DNA of 64,000 bases from Anaerocolumna chitinilytica (GCF_014218355.1 NZ_AP023368.1:2112001-2176000); one strand, 5' to 3'. Positions 1 through 8,718 are shown, numbered from the stretch's first letter. The notes: generated by a model not told the origin, from the letters alone. Numbers and translations are program-made.

Positions 1-920
1 GGGTAGCTTTGGATGGCAAAAGCGAGTATGACACCTTTGGCGGAACACCAAGAGATATCATAGCTACCGCATATTATGCCTATTCCTCTGAGCTGGTTGG
101 AAAAGCTGCAGGAGTACTAGGAATGAAAGCGATGGAAGAGGAGTATTTGCAGCTATCAAAGGAAATAAAGGCAGCATTTACAGAAGAATTCGTATCACCA
201 AGAGGAAGGCTGGTGGCAGATACTCAGACATCTTATATTCTGCCGCTGTTTATGAACCTGATACCGAATGAGCTTAGAGGCAGGGTGCTGGAAGATCTTT
301 GCAGGAATCTGAAAGAAAATAATTATTTTCTAAAGACAGGTTTTGTTGGAACTCCTTATTTATGCAGAGTTTTATCGGAGAATGGGCATAATGATATTGC
401 GTATAAGCTGTTACTCAATGAAGAATATCCAAGCTGGATATATGAAATAAAGCTTGGTGCAACCACTATCTGGGAGAGGTGGAACTCCTTGCTTCCTGAC
501 GGAAAATTCGGTGAGCTGGGGATGAATTCCCTGAATCACTATGCTTACGGTTCTATCGTAGAGTGGATGTACCGCAATATGTGCGGGATAAATCCCACAG
601 AAGAGTATCCGGGCTTTCAAAAAATCAAGCTGAAACCCTATCCGGATAAACGAATCAGTCAGGTAAAGGCATCCCTTAAGACGGCAGCCGGAAGTTATGA
701 GAGCGGTTGGAGTTATGAAGAAGATGGTCTTCATTACAATATATTGATTCCTTTTAATGCACAAGCTGAGTTTCTGGTAGATGAGACGGAGGAAGATAAA
801 ATTATCGTGAATGGTATAGCTCTAAAGGATTCAGACTTATCTTATGATAAGAAAGAGTCAGGACTAAACATTCTCCTGGCTGCCGGCAGATATCAGATAA
901 TACGTTTGGATGCGAAGTAA
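1..920 (+). CDS. alpha-L-rhamnosidase (GH78), C-terminal part, 5' end outside window
   Basis: The reading frame is open to the first base, so this is the 3' part of a larger gene. The text begins in the conserved ALDG...GGTP stretch of the GH78 (alpha/alpha)6 barrel, followed by IATAYYAYS. The TTIWERW motif (about residues 153-159) is the region that carries the catalytic base in characterised GH78 enzymes. The tail from about residue 205 is the beta-sandwich domain C. GH78 enzymes remove terminal L-rhamnose from pectin side chains and plant glycosides. No export signal can be judged because the N-terminus is missing. A strong hairpin follows the stop codon. Family assignment is firm; substrate is inferred. 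Confidence 0.88.
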   Translation, partial: VALDGKSEYDTFGGTPRDIIATAYYAYSSELVGKAAGVLGMKAMEEEYLQLSKEIKAAFTEEFVSPRGRLVADTQTSYILPLFMNLIPNELRGRVLEDLCRNLKENNYFLKTGFVGTPYLCRVLSENGHNDIAYKLLLNEEYPSWIYEIKLGATTIWERWNSLLPDGKFGELGMNSLNHYAYGSIVEWMYRNMCGINPTEEYPGFQKIKLKPYPDKRISQVKASLKTAAGSYESGWSYEEDGLHYNILIPFNAQAEFLVDETEEDKIIVNGIALKDSDLSYDKKESGLNILLAAGRYQIIRLDAK

Positions 921-943
921 AGAGAAAGCAGGCAGCAGATAAA

Positions 944-991
944 AAAAGGACATAACCCTCAGAAAATATATTCTGTGGGTTATGTCCTTTT
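944..991. terminator. bidirectional terminator between rhamnosidase and uraA
   Basis: A 21-bp stem (arms 944-964 and 971-991, one mismatch) encloses a 6-nt loop. The right arm ends in TTTT and the left arm starts with a run of A, so it can stop transcription from either side. It sits between the rhamnosidase stop and the convergent permease gene. Confidence 0.85.
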
Positions 992-1086
992 CATTCTGTA
1001 TGCTTATATCATTTCGTAATTGTTTTCTATAACACTTTTTCTATATTCCTGCTATCCTTTTAGTCTTATAAAAAGGGAGCATATAC

Positions 1087-2364
1087 TTACTGCTGGTCGT
1101 TCATCATGTGTAACTTCTCAAATGCATAGAAGAGAAGAGATAATCCCATACCAACAATACTGGAAAGAACCATACCGGTTAAGGTAACTTTACCAAACTG
1201 TAATGTAACACCTGACAGACCGGTTATAAAAATAACAGAGGTCAGAACCAGGTTGCGGCTGCGGCTGTAATCCACCTGTCCGTCTACCATTACACGGATA
1301 CCGGAAGCTCCGATTGTACCATATAATAGGAAGGAGATTCCACCGATTACAGGGCCGGGAATTGTACGAATCAATTCTGCTACGGGACCGATAAATGCGG
1401 AAAGGATGGAAATTATAGCAGCTCCTGCAATAACCTGTACGGAATAAACCTTTGTCATAGCCATAACTCCGATATTCTCACCATATGTAGTAGTAGGAAC
1501 GGAGCCAACAAAACCGGAGAGCATTGTTGAAATACCATCAGCTAAAAGAGAACGGTGCAAACCGGGATTCTTTAACAAGTCCCTATCAACAATCTTACTG
1601 GTAACAATCTGATGTCCAATATGTTCAGATGCAAGTACTAAAATTACAGGCAGGATCATAATGATAGCTTCAATTTTAAATTGGGGTAATTGGAAGTTGG
1701 GCATATGAAAGAAAGGAACATGAACTGCCTTGCTAAGATCGGAGATGGTTATTACTTTTGCAAAAAGTGCTGTAATGTATCCGGCAACAATTGCAATTAA
1801 TATGGGGATTACAGCAAAGAATTTACGGAAGAGTACATTACCTAACACGGCAACAGCAAGAGTTACAAGAAATACAAGAACATTCTTAGGTTCAATCGGA
1901 ACATCAGGAGAAGTGGAGACAACACCGCCTGTTTCTGCGGCTGTTTTTGCTAATTCGAGACCAATGAGAGCAACGACAGGTCCCATGGCAGCGGCGGGAA
2001 GAACTACATCAATCCATTTGACACCGAACTTGTAAATAATGAGAGATAAGACACATAGTGCAAAACCAACTACAATAAAACCTCCCAGTGCAAATGGATA
2101 ACCCCATTGAGAAATAACAATACCAGCGGGCCCAAGAAAAGCAAAGCTAGAACCGAGATACGCGGGAGCTTTGCCTTTTGTAATAAGAATAAATAGTAGA
2201 GTACCAATACCATTCATCAACAGTACGACTGCGGGATTGATATTGAAAATAATAGGAACTAAAACAGATGCACCGAACATTGCAAACATGTGCTGCAGTG
2301 ATAGAGGTATCAGTAGCTTCGGCTCTACCTTTTCTTCAACTTGAATAATTCTTCGTTTTTCCAC
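1087..2364 (-). CDS. uraA: uracil permease (NCS2 / UraA family)
   Basis: This 425-residue polytopic membrane protein has the NCS2 organisation: an N-terminal LLIPLSLQHMFAMFGA segment, repeated hydrophobic spans, and the EHIGHQ stretch of helix 8 whose Glu contacts the base in UraA. TYGENIGVM and the GPVIGGISFLLYG segment are also typical. It imports uracil (or a related nucleobase) by proton symport for pyrimidine salvage. The ATG is preceded by AGGAGG at normal spacing. It appears monocistronic, with its own promoter about 35 bp upstream and terminators on both sides. Xanthine or uric acid specificity cannot be formally excluded, but the EHIGHQ and NIGVM motifs favour uracil. Confidence 0.9.
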   Translation of the reverse strand: MEKRRIIQVEEKVEPKLLIPLSLQHMFAMFGASVLVPIIFNINPAVVLLMNGIGTLLFILITKGKAPAYLGSSFAFLGPAGIVISQWGYPFALGGFIVVGFALCVLSLIIYKFGVKWIDVVLPAAAMGPVVALIGLELAKTAAETGGVVSTSPDVPIEPKNVLVFLVTLAVAVLGNVLFRKFFAVIPILIAIVAGYITALFAKVITISDLSKAVHVPFFHMPNFQLPQFKIEAIIMILPVILVLASEHIGHQIVTSKIVDRDLLKNPGLHRSLLADGISTMLSGFVGSVPTTTYGENIGVMAMTKVYSVQVIAGAAIISILSAFIGPVAELIRTIPGPVIGGISFLLYGTIGASGIRVMVDGQVDYSRSRNLVLTSVIFITGLSGVTLQFGKVTLTGMVLSSIVGMGLSLLFYAFEKLHMMNDQQ

Positions 2365-2396
2365 AAAAAAAAACCTCCTTCATAATTTTCTTGAGT

Positions 2397-2425
2397 AGTA
2401 TAACACGGACTAATGAAGATTTCTA
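2397..2425 (-). promoter_or_regulatory. uraA promoter (extended -10)
   Basis: Read on the minus strand there is TG-T-TATACT (hexamer 2397-2402) with a weak TAGAAA at 17 bp. The leader is only about 30 nt, so there is no room for a PyrR attenuator or riboswitch. Confidence 0.5.
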
Positions 2426-2576
2426 CAACAAATTTTATTTTTTTGATATTTTTTTTGAAGTTTACTTCTAAAAATTATAAAATATAAACATATTATTACT
2501 AATAAGTTAAAATCATCCTGTAAACATCTTCATAGAAAGAAGCAATAGATCGAAGTTTTCCTCTATATCTGTAAAA

Positions 2577-2633
2577 GGAATATTTGAAAAGAAATATTTG
2601 TAAAATGAATATCTGAAAAGAAATATCGGAAAA
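2577..2633. repeat. degenerate AT-rich tandem repeat
   Basis: Four imperfect units of 13-16 bp of the type GAAATATYTGAAAA run head to tail. They can also be read as two copies of a 29-bp unit starting at 2578 and 2607. It lies between the uraA promoter and the terminator of the ThuA-like gene. The rest of this 360-bp gap is AT-rich with no gene visible. Confidence 0.6.
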
Positions 2634-2635
2634 GA

Positions 2636-2694
2636 AAAAGCAGTTGAGTCTCCTTAGCATACTGTATTGTATGAAGGGAATTCAAACTGCTTTT
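2636..2694 (-). terminator. terminator of the ThuA-like gene
   Basis: Arms 2636-2648 and 2682-2694 (AAAAGCAGTT / AACTGCTTTT core) pair, with a nested CATAC/GTATG hairpin inside. On the minus strand the second arm is followed by a T-rich tract, placing it about 30 bp after the stop of the gene at 2725-3372. Confidence 0.7.
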
Positions 2695-2724
2695 GTCTCT
2701 ATTGCCTATATTAAATAAAGATAT

Positions 2725-3372
2725 CTAGATTATTCCGGCACACCAATTAATACTATTACACAGCAGTTGTAAAAAGTCTTCCTGCTGCCAGGCACTTAAG
2801 GTATGTCCGGGAGTAAGCACACATAAACGGCCTTCCCCAATGGTGCGGCTATAACCGCCAATCTGTTCCCCGCCGGTCTCAGAATAAGTCTTTAAAAAGA
2901 CCTCTGCATCAGGAGCGGTTACAGCAATATTATAATGCTCGTCTCTTATTGTAAAATCCTTGACATTTTCATTGATAGGGTGTTCCTTAACAGGTTTTAC
3001 TTCCACACTGCAGCGGGGAGGATGTCCTACAAAATAATTGCCTACAAACTCTGTATAGGCATCTCCTTGCCTGGAGGTATTACCGGAATGAAGGGAAAGA
3101 AAACCGCCTCCATTAGCAACATATTCTTTCAATTCCTTCGGGCAGACCTCGGTAACACCTTCTTCAAACCAGGGAGCTGTGTTGGCGGAGTTCACGACAT
3201 TACCTTTACAACAGATAATTACAGGGTATTTTGAAATCATTTCCGGGGTAAGGATATCCTTGGCAGACTTCACTAAGGTAATGTTATAATGCTTCTTAAG
3301 TGGTTCGATACCCAGTTCCACAACTTCGGCAGGATGCCAAAGGTCATCACACAACAATAATACATCAATCAT
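2725..3372 (-). CDS. ThuA-like domain protein (class I glutamine amidotransferase-like fold)
   Basis: The 215-residue protein has the ThuA signature: N-terminal VLLLCDDLWH, a GGGFLSLHSGN loop (about 87-97), and the central DEHYNI segment followed by a C-terminal GEGRLCVLTPGHT strand. ThuA proteins are linked to trehalose or other sugar utilisation, often through keto-sugar handling, but their reaction is not settled. The protein is cytosolic, without signal or membrane segment. It stands alone on the minus strand with a terminator behind it. An AGGAG-type ribosome binding site lies before the ATG. Proximity to a rhamnosidase suggests carbohydrate metabolism, which is inference. Confidence 0.8.
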   Translation of the reverse strand: MIDVLLLCDDLWHPAEVVELGIEPLKKHYNITLVKSAKDILTPEMISKYPVIICCKGNVVNSANTAPWFEEGVTEVCPKELKEYVANGGGFLSLHSGNTSRQGDAYTEFVGNYFVGHPPRCSVEVKPVKEHPINENVKDFTIRDEHYNIAVTAPDAEVFLKTYSETGGEQIGGYSRTIGEGRLCVLTPGHTLSAWQQEDFLQLLCNSINWCAGII

Positions 3373-3593
3373 ATGGTTACTCCTTTAAAGCAAATTTCAT
3401 GTTTTGGAAGAATTATTCTTACAGTATATCCGAAGTTGGAGGTATTGTCGATGCGCGAAATTATACTTGGATTCCCATGTGTGTACTATTGGGTTTTATC
3501 GCGTATCCTTTATTGATTTCACAATAAAGTGGTGATAGAATAGTGGCGGAAGTTGATTTGTAGGTGTGTTCCGGCACACAGATGGGAGCTGTT

Positions 3594-4307
3594 ATGAAAA
3601 AAACTGTAGTAATTACTGGCGCTGATAGAGGATTGGGACTGGCACTGGTTAGAGAATTTTTAATAAAAGATTATCTTGTTTTTGCAGGTCAGTATATGAG
3701 TGAATGGGGAGAGCTTGGAGAGCTAAAGAAGGAATATGAAGAAAGTCTTTGTCTATTGCCTCTGGATGTTTCCAAAGATTCCTCCGTACAAGCTGCTGTT
3801 TGTATGGTAAAAGAAAAGGCGGATTCGCTGGATATGCTTATAAATAATGCTGGAATTGCCGGCGGCGCCGGGGATATTTATGAACTGGGAGATTTAAACA
3901 AGGGTTTGGCTATGTTCAATACCAATTCTCTTGGTCCTTTACGTATGGTTCATGCCTTTTTACCCTTATTGGAGAGGGGAGAAGGAAAGAGATTGTGTTT
4001 TGTTTCTTCAGAAGCCGGAAGCATCAGCGTGTGCCACCGTACAGATGGTTTTGTATACCCAATGTCAAAGACAGCCTTAAATATGGCAGTACGCTTATTG
4101 TTTGAAGAGTTATATCCAAAGGGTTATTCCTTCCGCTTATTCCATCCCGGTTGGGTAAAATCCTATATGACCGGGACTAAAAGCACGGAAGGGAAATTCG
4201 AACCGGAGGAATCTGCTGCTTCTGCCAGTAAGTTCTTTACAGAAAACTTAATGCAGGAAGATGTGCTTCGGATGTATGATAATGAATTCACCGTTTGGCC
4301 ATTCTAA
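3594..4307 (+). CDS. short-chain dehydrogenase/reductase (SDR)
   Basis: This is a 237-residue classical SDR. It has the TGADRGLG cofactor loop near the N-terminus, LINNAG (about residues 80-85), a catalytic Ser in FVSSEAGS, and the YPMSK active site. It should catalyse NAD(P)-dependent oxidoreduction of a small alcohol or carbonyl substrate; the substrate is unknown. The longer frame begins at 3564, but ATG 3594 has GGGAG upstream and starts directly at the first Rossmann strand, so I use it. A degenerate paralogue follows 77 bp downstream on the same strand, suggesting tandem duplication. Confidence 0.85.
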   Translation: MKKTVVITGADRGLGLALVREFLIKDYLVFAGQYMSEWGELGELKKEYEESLCLLPLDVSKDSSVQAAVCMVKEKADSLDMLINNAGIAGGAGDIYELGDLNKGLAMFNTNSLGPLRMVHAFLPLLERGEGKRLCFVSSEAGSISVCHRTDGFVYPMSKTALNMAVRLLFEELYPKGYSFRLFHPGWVKSYMTGTKSTEGKFEPEESAASASKFFTENLMQEDVLRMYDNEFTVWPF

Positions 4308-4384
4308 CTTTCAAAGTCACACTTGGTATAAAAGGTTTAGGATGGGCTTTATAAAAAATAAGGAATAAGAGAAAAGAGGCTGTT

Positions 4385-4936
4385 ATGGGATACAAGGTAG
4401 CAATAGAAGGAGAAGCAGATTCTTTCAGGGAAGTACTTGTAAAAGAGTTTTTGAAAGCCGATGTGAATGAGGCAGAAAAAGATGAGGATGTGGATATTCT
4501 GGTGTATTGTATCAATCCGCCTTCCTGTGATGAGTTTGATTATGATGCTCTTTTAAAGGCATATGAAAATACAGCGCTGGAGCTATTAAGAAAGACTTCG
4601 AAATACCTGCCACGTTTAGACAGGGGAAGGAAAAAGAGGCTTTGTTTTATTACCTCCATAGAGTCCAGTATTAATAATACAAGAACCAGTGACCACTGGG
4701 AGAGAATTATTTCCGCTGCCTGTAATATGGCAGTTAAAACTCTGTTTAACAGGCTGAGCCCCTCAGGTTATACCTTTCGGGTATATGGAGTGATGGACTT
4801 TAAAGATTTGACAGAAGCATCTTATGCTGTAAGTTATATACTACAGGACAGAAGCCTGGAAGAGGAATCCTGGCAGCATTCCGATGAGAAAAGGATTGTT
4901 ATCAGGGATAAGGAGGAAAGAGAATACTCTTGGTAA
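4385..4936 (+). CDS. degenerate SDR-like protein (probable pseudoenzyme)
   Basis: The 183-residue product aligns by eye with the SDR just upstream: RLCFITSIESSI matches RLCFVSSEAGSI, and CNMAVKTLF, then GYTFRVYG match LNMAVRLLF and GYSFRLFH. The glycine-rich cofactor loop is replaced by EGEADSF. The positions of the catalytic Tyr and Lys hold Glu and Ser, and a central segment is shortened. It therefore cannot be a normal SDR enzyme. The frame is intact over 183 codons with GAGG before the ATG, so it may still be expressed. It could be a regulatory partner or a gene in decay. No named family beyond SDR-like can be given. Confidence 0.6.
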   Translation: MGYKVAIEGEADSFREVLVKEFLKADVNEAEKDEDVDILVYCINPPSCDEFDYDALLKAYENTALELLRKTSKYLPRLDRGRKKRLCFITSIESSINNTRTSDHWERIISAACNMAVKTLFNRLSPSGYTFRVYGVMDFKDLTEASYAVSYILQDRSLEEESWQHSDEKRIVIRDKEEREYSW

Positions 4937-4990
4937 TGATTCAGGAAAGAGAATATCCCTGATAAAGATTTTAGAAGGAAATAATAGTTT

Positions 4991-5068
4991 AAAAAGGCTA
5001 TTTCACAAGCATTTCTCTAATTCATTGTTATTCTGAATTCGGAGAGCTGTTTTATGAAATAGCCTTTT
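4991..5068. terminator. bidirectional terminator between SDR pair and MFS gene
   Basis: Arms 4991-5005 and 5055-5068 (AAAAGGCTATTTCA / TGAAATAGCCTTTT) form a long stem, and the interior can extend it with TCTC/GAGA pairing. A-rich and T-rich flanks allow termination from both converging sides. Confidence 0.8.
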
Positions 5069-5085
5069 ATTTTTCAACTTTTCTT

Positions 5086-6519
5086 TTACTGAAATTCCTC
5101 TGCCGGAGCATTCTTTGGCAGAAGCCATACCAGCAGGAGGCATAGGCACACAATAGAAGCGACAACGAAAACACTGATTACCATAGCTTTGGTATCGCCT
5201 GCCTTTAACTGTAGTCGGAAGAAGAGGGTTGTAACCAGTGCAGAACCGATAGCGGCGGCAAGCTGCTGTACGGCACTTAGGGAACCGCTGGCGCTTCCGG
5301 CTTCTTCGTGAGAAATATCTCCAAGAGCAACTTCATAGATACTGCTAAAGCAGGCACCCATACCGGCACCGACAATTAGAATGAATGGTATGGTTATCAA
5401 TGCGCTATTTCCATCTATCAGATATAAGATGCTAAAAGCCAATCCTACAGCTCCTGCAAGTGTCAGCATAAGTCCGATTACAACCAGCTTGCGACCCAGT
5501 TTATTTAACAAGGGGCGGCAAATAAGAGAAGAAATAACAATGCCCACGGCCATTGGTGTCATATAAAGTGCTGTCTGATAGGGGGATAATTTTAACCCAA
5601 GCTGAAAGAATAAGGAGATAAGGTAGGATAAACCATTAACCGCGGCAAAAAAGGCAAGCCCTAAAAGTAACCCCGATGTAAAACCTTTGTTACCAAAGAG
5701 AGAAGGCTTGATAAGCGGATTTTCTGCATGTCGAAGATGAAGTGCAAAAAGGGCCAAAAATATAACACCGGCTATCAGGATTATAATCTGTATGGATTGC
5801 CAGCCCTCTGCGGAGCCTTCTATAAGTCCGTATATCATACCAAACATAGCGATACCTAGTAGCAGGGAGCCAATCATATCAAGCTTTTCATTGGGATTCC
5901 CCTTATCTTTTGGCAGAAGCCATATACCGGTTATAAATCCAATGAGACCCAGTAAAATATTCATTAGGAACATGGGACGCCAGCCAAGACCAGCTATGTT
6001 GGCTTGGATAATTAGACCAGCCAGTATGGGGCCTAGTACGGAGGAAATACTCATTACCGGACCAAAAGCACTGACTGCACTGGGAAACTGTGCAGGTGAA
6101 AAGGTGGCCATCAGGATACTGATACCCTGAGGAATCAATAAAGCTCCGAAGCTTCCCTGTACCAAACGGCCTATAATTATCATGGCAGGGCTTACGGACA
6201 ATCCGCAGAAGGCAGATGCTGCTGTAAAGCCGGCAATACCTATTAAAAACAATTTGCGCTTTCCATATCTGTCACCGAGGCGTCCGCCAACAACCAGTAA
6301 AACACCGATAGCAAGGGCATAAGCGGCACCAAGCCACTTGATGAGGGACTCTCCGCCGCCGATACTGGTAACGATGGAAGGAGCAGCAATATTGGTGATG
6401 GTAGAATCCATCAAATCGAGCATATCTGCAATTAATACAACAGCCAGAATCGCACGGAGCCTGGGGGTAAGACGTGACGGGTCTGCTGTGTTGGAGTTAT
6501 GATTTTTTGTATGTGACAT
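5086..6519 (-). CDS. MFS multidrug efflux transporter, DHA2 (EmrB/QacA) family
   Basis: The 477-residue protein carries about 14 hydrophobic segments. It has the DHA2 motif D1 in its first helix (LDLMDSTITNIAAPSI), motif A GGRLGDRYGKRK in loop 2-3, and GPVMSISSVLGPILAGLI matching motif C of drug/H+ antiporters. It should export drugs or lipophilic compounds using the proton gradient. An AGGAGA site precedes the ATG. The marR-type gene lies 92 bp upstream on the same strand, the usual arrangement for a repressor-controlled pump. Substrate cannot be read from the sequence. Confidence 0.88.
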   Translation of the reverse strand: MSHTKNHNSNTADPSRLTPRLRAILAVVLIADMLDLMDSTITNIAAPSIVTSIGGGESLIKWLGAAYALAIGVLLVVGGRLGDRYGKRKLFLIGIAGFTAASAFCGLSVSPAMIIIGRLVQGSFGALLIPQGISILMATFSPAQFPSAVSAFGPVMSISSVLGPILAGLIIQANIAGLGWRPMFLMNILLGLIGFITGIWLLPKDKGNPNEKLDMIGSLLLGIAMFGMIYGLIEGSAEGWQSIQIIILIAGVIFLALFALHLRHAENPLIKPSLFGNKGFTSGLLLGLAFFAAVNGLSYLISLFFQLGLKLSPYQTALYMTPMAVGIVISSLICRPLLNKLGRKLVVIGLMLTLAGAVGLAFSILYLIDGNSALITIPFILIVGAGMGACFSSIYEVALGDISHEEAGSASGSLSAVQQLAAAIGSALVTTLFFRLQLKAGDTKAMVISVFVVASIVCLCLLLVWLLPKNAPAEEFQ

Positions 6520-6611
6520 AGTATTCTCCTATCTCTATGTGTAACGTGTAGTTCAAGAGCCTAAATCCTTACCAGTGTTATCCTGTACAAGATGACTTCG
6601 TAAGAAAAGCT

Positions 6612-7070
6612 CTAATCTTCCAGCTTCCTGTCAGGCTGGTGCAGGGAGGCAATCAACTTATCCAACAGTTTTTCCAGAGTTTGCTGTTCTTCCTCTGACA
6701 GACCCTGAAAAAGCGAACCAAGGGCATTTTTACGAATATCTGTCAGTTCTATGGCAATCTCTCTTCCCTTATCCGTTAAGAAAACACGAAATGTTCTGCG
6801 ATCACTTTCATGAGCCTGACGTGTGATATAGCCATTATTCTCTAATTTATCGACTAATTCACCCAGGGAAGCCGCACGGATATTCAATGTGTTAGATAAT
6901 TCCTTTGGTGTTAATCCGTCTTGTTCTAAGAGTATCCCCATTACATGTCCCTGTCCTCTGCCTATGTCCTTCATTAAAGCAGTTGGCATAAGCAAGGAGC
7001 GGCTCCGGTCAAAGAGATTGACGCAGTTATGAAATTGTTCAAATAATTTCTCTGGTATATTGGAATCCAT
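6612..7070 (-). CDS. MarR family transcriptional regulator
   Basis: This 152-residue winged-helix protein has the MarR core: GLTPKELSNTLNIRAASLGELVDKLENNGYI (recognition region, about residues 54-84), followed by the wing with the DRRTFRVFLTDKG motif. C-terminal helices would form the dimer. It probably represses itself and the efflux gene behind it until a ligand binds. AGGAGG stands before the ATG. Two matching palindromic boxes flank its promoter, which supports autoregulation. Confidence 0.88.
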   Translation of the reverse strand: MDSNIPEKLFEQFHNCVNLFDRSRSLLMPTALMKDIGRGQGHVMGILLEQDGLTPKELSNTLNIRAASLGELVDKLENNGYITRQAHESDRRTFRVFLTDKGREIAIELTDIRKNALGSLFQGLSEEEQQTLEKLLDKLIASLHQPDRKLED

Positions 7071-7091
7071 TTAATAACCTCCTAAATTTTA

Positions 7092-7107
7092 TAAGGCACC
7101 TTACGAA
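7092..7107. promoter_or_regulatory. operator-like box 1 (MarR type), downstream of the -10
   Basis: TAAGGCACCTTA followed by CGAA is a near-palindrome lying just 5' of the marR ribosome binding site. The same word recurs 58 bp away as box 2, with the same CGAA extension. Confidence 0.6.
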
Positions 7108-7112
7108 ATACT

Positions 7113-7140
7113 ATTTTACACGAAGTTATAAGATTGTCAA
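7113..7140 (-). promoter_or_regulatory. marR promoter
   Basis: On the minus strand TTGACA (7135-7140) and TAAAAT (7113-7118) are separated by 16 bp. It lies between the two operator-like boxes. Confidence 0.7.
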
Positions 7141-7148
7141 GAGATATT

Positions 7149-7165
7149 TTAAGGTACCTAACGAA
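7149..7165. promoter_or_regulatory. operator-like box 2 (MarR type), upstream of the -35
   Basis: TTAAGGTACCTAA plus CGAA is a palindrome around GGTACC. It repeats box 1 with two changes in the core, and its centre is 58 bp from that of box 1. Confidence 0.6.
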
Positions 7166-7322
7166 TAATCTTAAATAATACTTGTCTTTCAAAGCCATAG
7201 CTGATATTCTAGAAGCTATAAAGCTTGATAACACCACAGAAACTGCTGATTAATAAGTGTAGTGGATGAGAGTATTAAAATAGTACTAAGGCTTAATTGA
7301 AAAGAACAGTGAGGAATGTTTT

Positions 7323-7910
7323 ATGGATCAGAAAATTGATTTTAGTAATAAACCGATACTCGAGGGGGAGAAGGTCATTCTTAGGCCTTTTCAGGGAGAG
7401 GACTGGAAAGAGATGCTGGTGATTTTGGAGGAACCTGAATTAAGACGCTTGACAGGTTCTGTTATAGAGGATGAGGAAGCGGCAATGGCCACAAGCGAAG
7501 AGGAAGCAGAAAAAATCAAGGAATGGTATCAAAGCCGTAATGATAAAACAGACCGTCTGGACCTGGCAGTCATTGATAAGGAAAAAGATGAAATTATCGG
7601 AGAAGTAGTCTTTAATGAATACGACGAAACAACCGGAAACGTTAATTTCCGGGTTCTTATGAGACAGAGTGGCTGTAACAAGGGGTTTGGAACGGAAGCA
7701 ATTACAATCTTTATCAAATACGGAATGGAAGTTCTAAAATTTCACAAGATTGGGCTGGAGGTCTTTAGTTTTAATCCGAGAGCTGAGAGAGTTTATCAAA
7801 AAGCAGGTTTTGTGTTAGAAGGTATTAAACGTGAAGATTTCTGTTATAACGGTGAATATATTGATTCCAAGATATATGGTATGTTAAGAGAAGATTATGA
7901 GAGAAAGTAA
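7323..7910 (+). CDS. GNAT acetyltransferase, RimJ/RimL type
   Basis: The 195-residue product has the RimL-like fold: an N-terminal VILRPFQGEDW strand, IIGEVVFNEYD, and the acetyl-CoA loop region NKGFGTEAITIFIKYG (about residues 118-133). The late HKIGLEVFSFNPRAERVYQKAGF motif is very characteristic. It transfers an acetyl group from acetyl-CoA to an amine, possibly a protein N-terminus or a small molecule; the substrate is unknown. GAGG precedes the ATG. The yaaA gene follows after 11 bp, so the two are probably cotranscribed. Confidence 0.85.
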   Translation: MDQKIDFSNKPILEGEKVILRPFQGEDWKEMLVILEEPELRRLTGSVIEDEEAAMATSEEEAEKIKEWYQSRNDKTDRLDLAVIDKEKDEIIGEVVFNEYDETTGNVNFRVLMRQSGCNKGFGTEAITIFIKYGMEVLKFHKIGLEVFSFNPRAERVYQKAGFVLEGIKREDFCYNGEYIDSKIYGMLREDYERK

Positions 7911-7921
7911 GAAATGAAAAT

Positions 7922-8668
7922 ATGAGAATTATTATATCACCTGCAAAGAAAATGAAGGTTGACACAGATACCCTTGAATATCGTGGTTTACCGATATTTC
8001 TAGAGGAAGCCGCACTTCTTTTATCACATTTAAGACAACTAAGTTATGAGGAAGCTAAATCTCTGTGGAACTGCAATGATAAAATAGCAGGCTGTAATTA
8101 TGAAAGGATAAGCAGAGCAGATTTGTATCATAATCTGACCCCGGCTATTCTAAGCTATGAAGGCATCCAGTATCAATACATGGCTCCCGGGGTTTTTGAG
8201 ACAAAAGAGTATGAGTATATCAGAAGGCATCTTCGAATATTATCCGGATTCTATGGTTTATTAAAGCCTTTTGACGGAGTAATACCATATCGTTTGGAAA
8301 TGCAGGCGAGATTAAGAGGCCAAGACTTCAACTCATTGTATGAATTCTGGAACAGTAAGCTAAGTAATCAGCTTTTTTCTGAAAGCAGTTGTGTTGTTAA
8401 TCTGGCTTCTGTTGAATACAGTAAATGCATATCAGCCTATTTAACGGATAAAATAAAATATATTACCTGTATTTTTGGTGAAAGAATCGGTGGGAAAATA
8501 GTAGAAAAAGGAACTCTCGTTAAGATGGCAAGAGGCGAGATGGTTCGTTTTATGGCGCAAAATCAAATTGAACAGATAAAAGACATAAAAGAGTTTCGCA
8601 GCCTTGGATTTCAGTATGAGAAGAGTTTATCCGATGGTAATACATATGTATTCGTAAAAGGGATGTGA
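7922..8668 (+). CDS. yaaA: YaaA family peroxide-stress protein (UPF0246)
   Basis: The 248-residue protein begins with MRIIISPAKKM and contains LSGFYGLLKPFDGVIPYRLEM, the hallmark of the YaaA/DUF328 family, and a C-terminal MARGEMVRFMA segment. In Escherichia coli YaaA lowers intracellular free iron during hydrogen peroxide stress and binds DNA through a helix-hairpin-helix-like fold. The length is typical. It follows a GNAT gene closely and ends before a very strong hairpin terminator. Confidence 0.9.
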   Translation: MRIIISPAKKMKVDTDTLEYRGLPIFLEEAALLLSHLRQLSYEEAKSLWNCNDKIAGCNYERISRADLYHNLTPAILSYEGIQYQYMAPGVFETKEYEYIRRHLRILSGFYGLLKPFDGVIPYRLEMQARLRGQDFNSLYEFWNSKLSNQLFSESSCVVNLASVEYSKCISAYLTDKIKYITCIFGERIGGKIVEKGTLVKMARGEMVRFMAQNQIEQIKDIKEFRSLGFQYEKSLSDGNTYVFVKGM

Positions 8669-8718
8669 GTGACTTTCAGTATTCTTATCCGGTAAGATAA
8701 ATAACCCTATAGATACTT

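Noticed and set aside
2383..2470. PyrR attenuator or riboswitch before uraA
   Set aside because: The predicted leader is only about 30 nt and contains no hairpin or PyrR-type motif.
3300..3527. 75-codon plus-strand frame overlapping the 5' end of the ThuA-like gene
   Set aside because: It is partly antisense to the ThuA-like gene and partly intergenic, with no family resemblance and no ribosome site.
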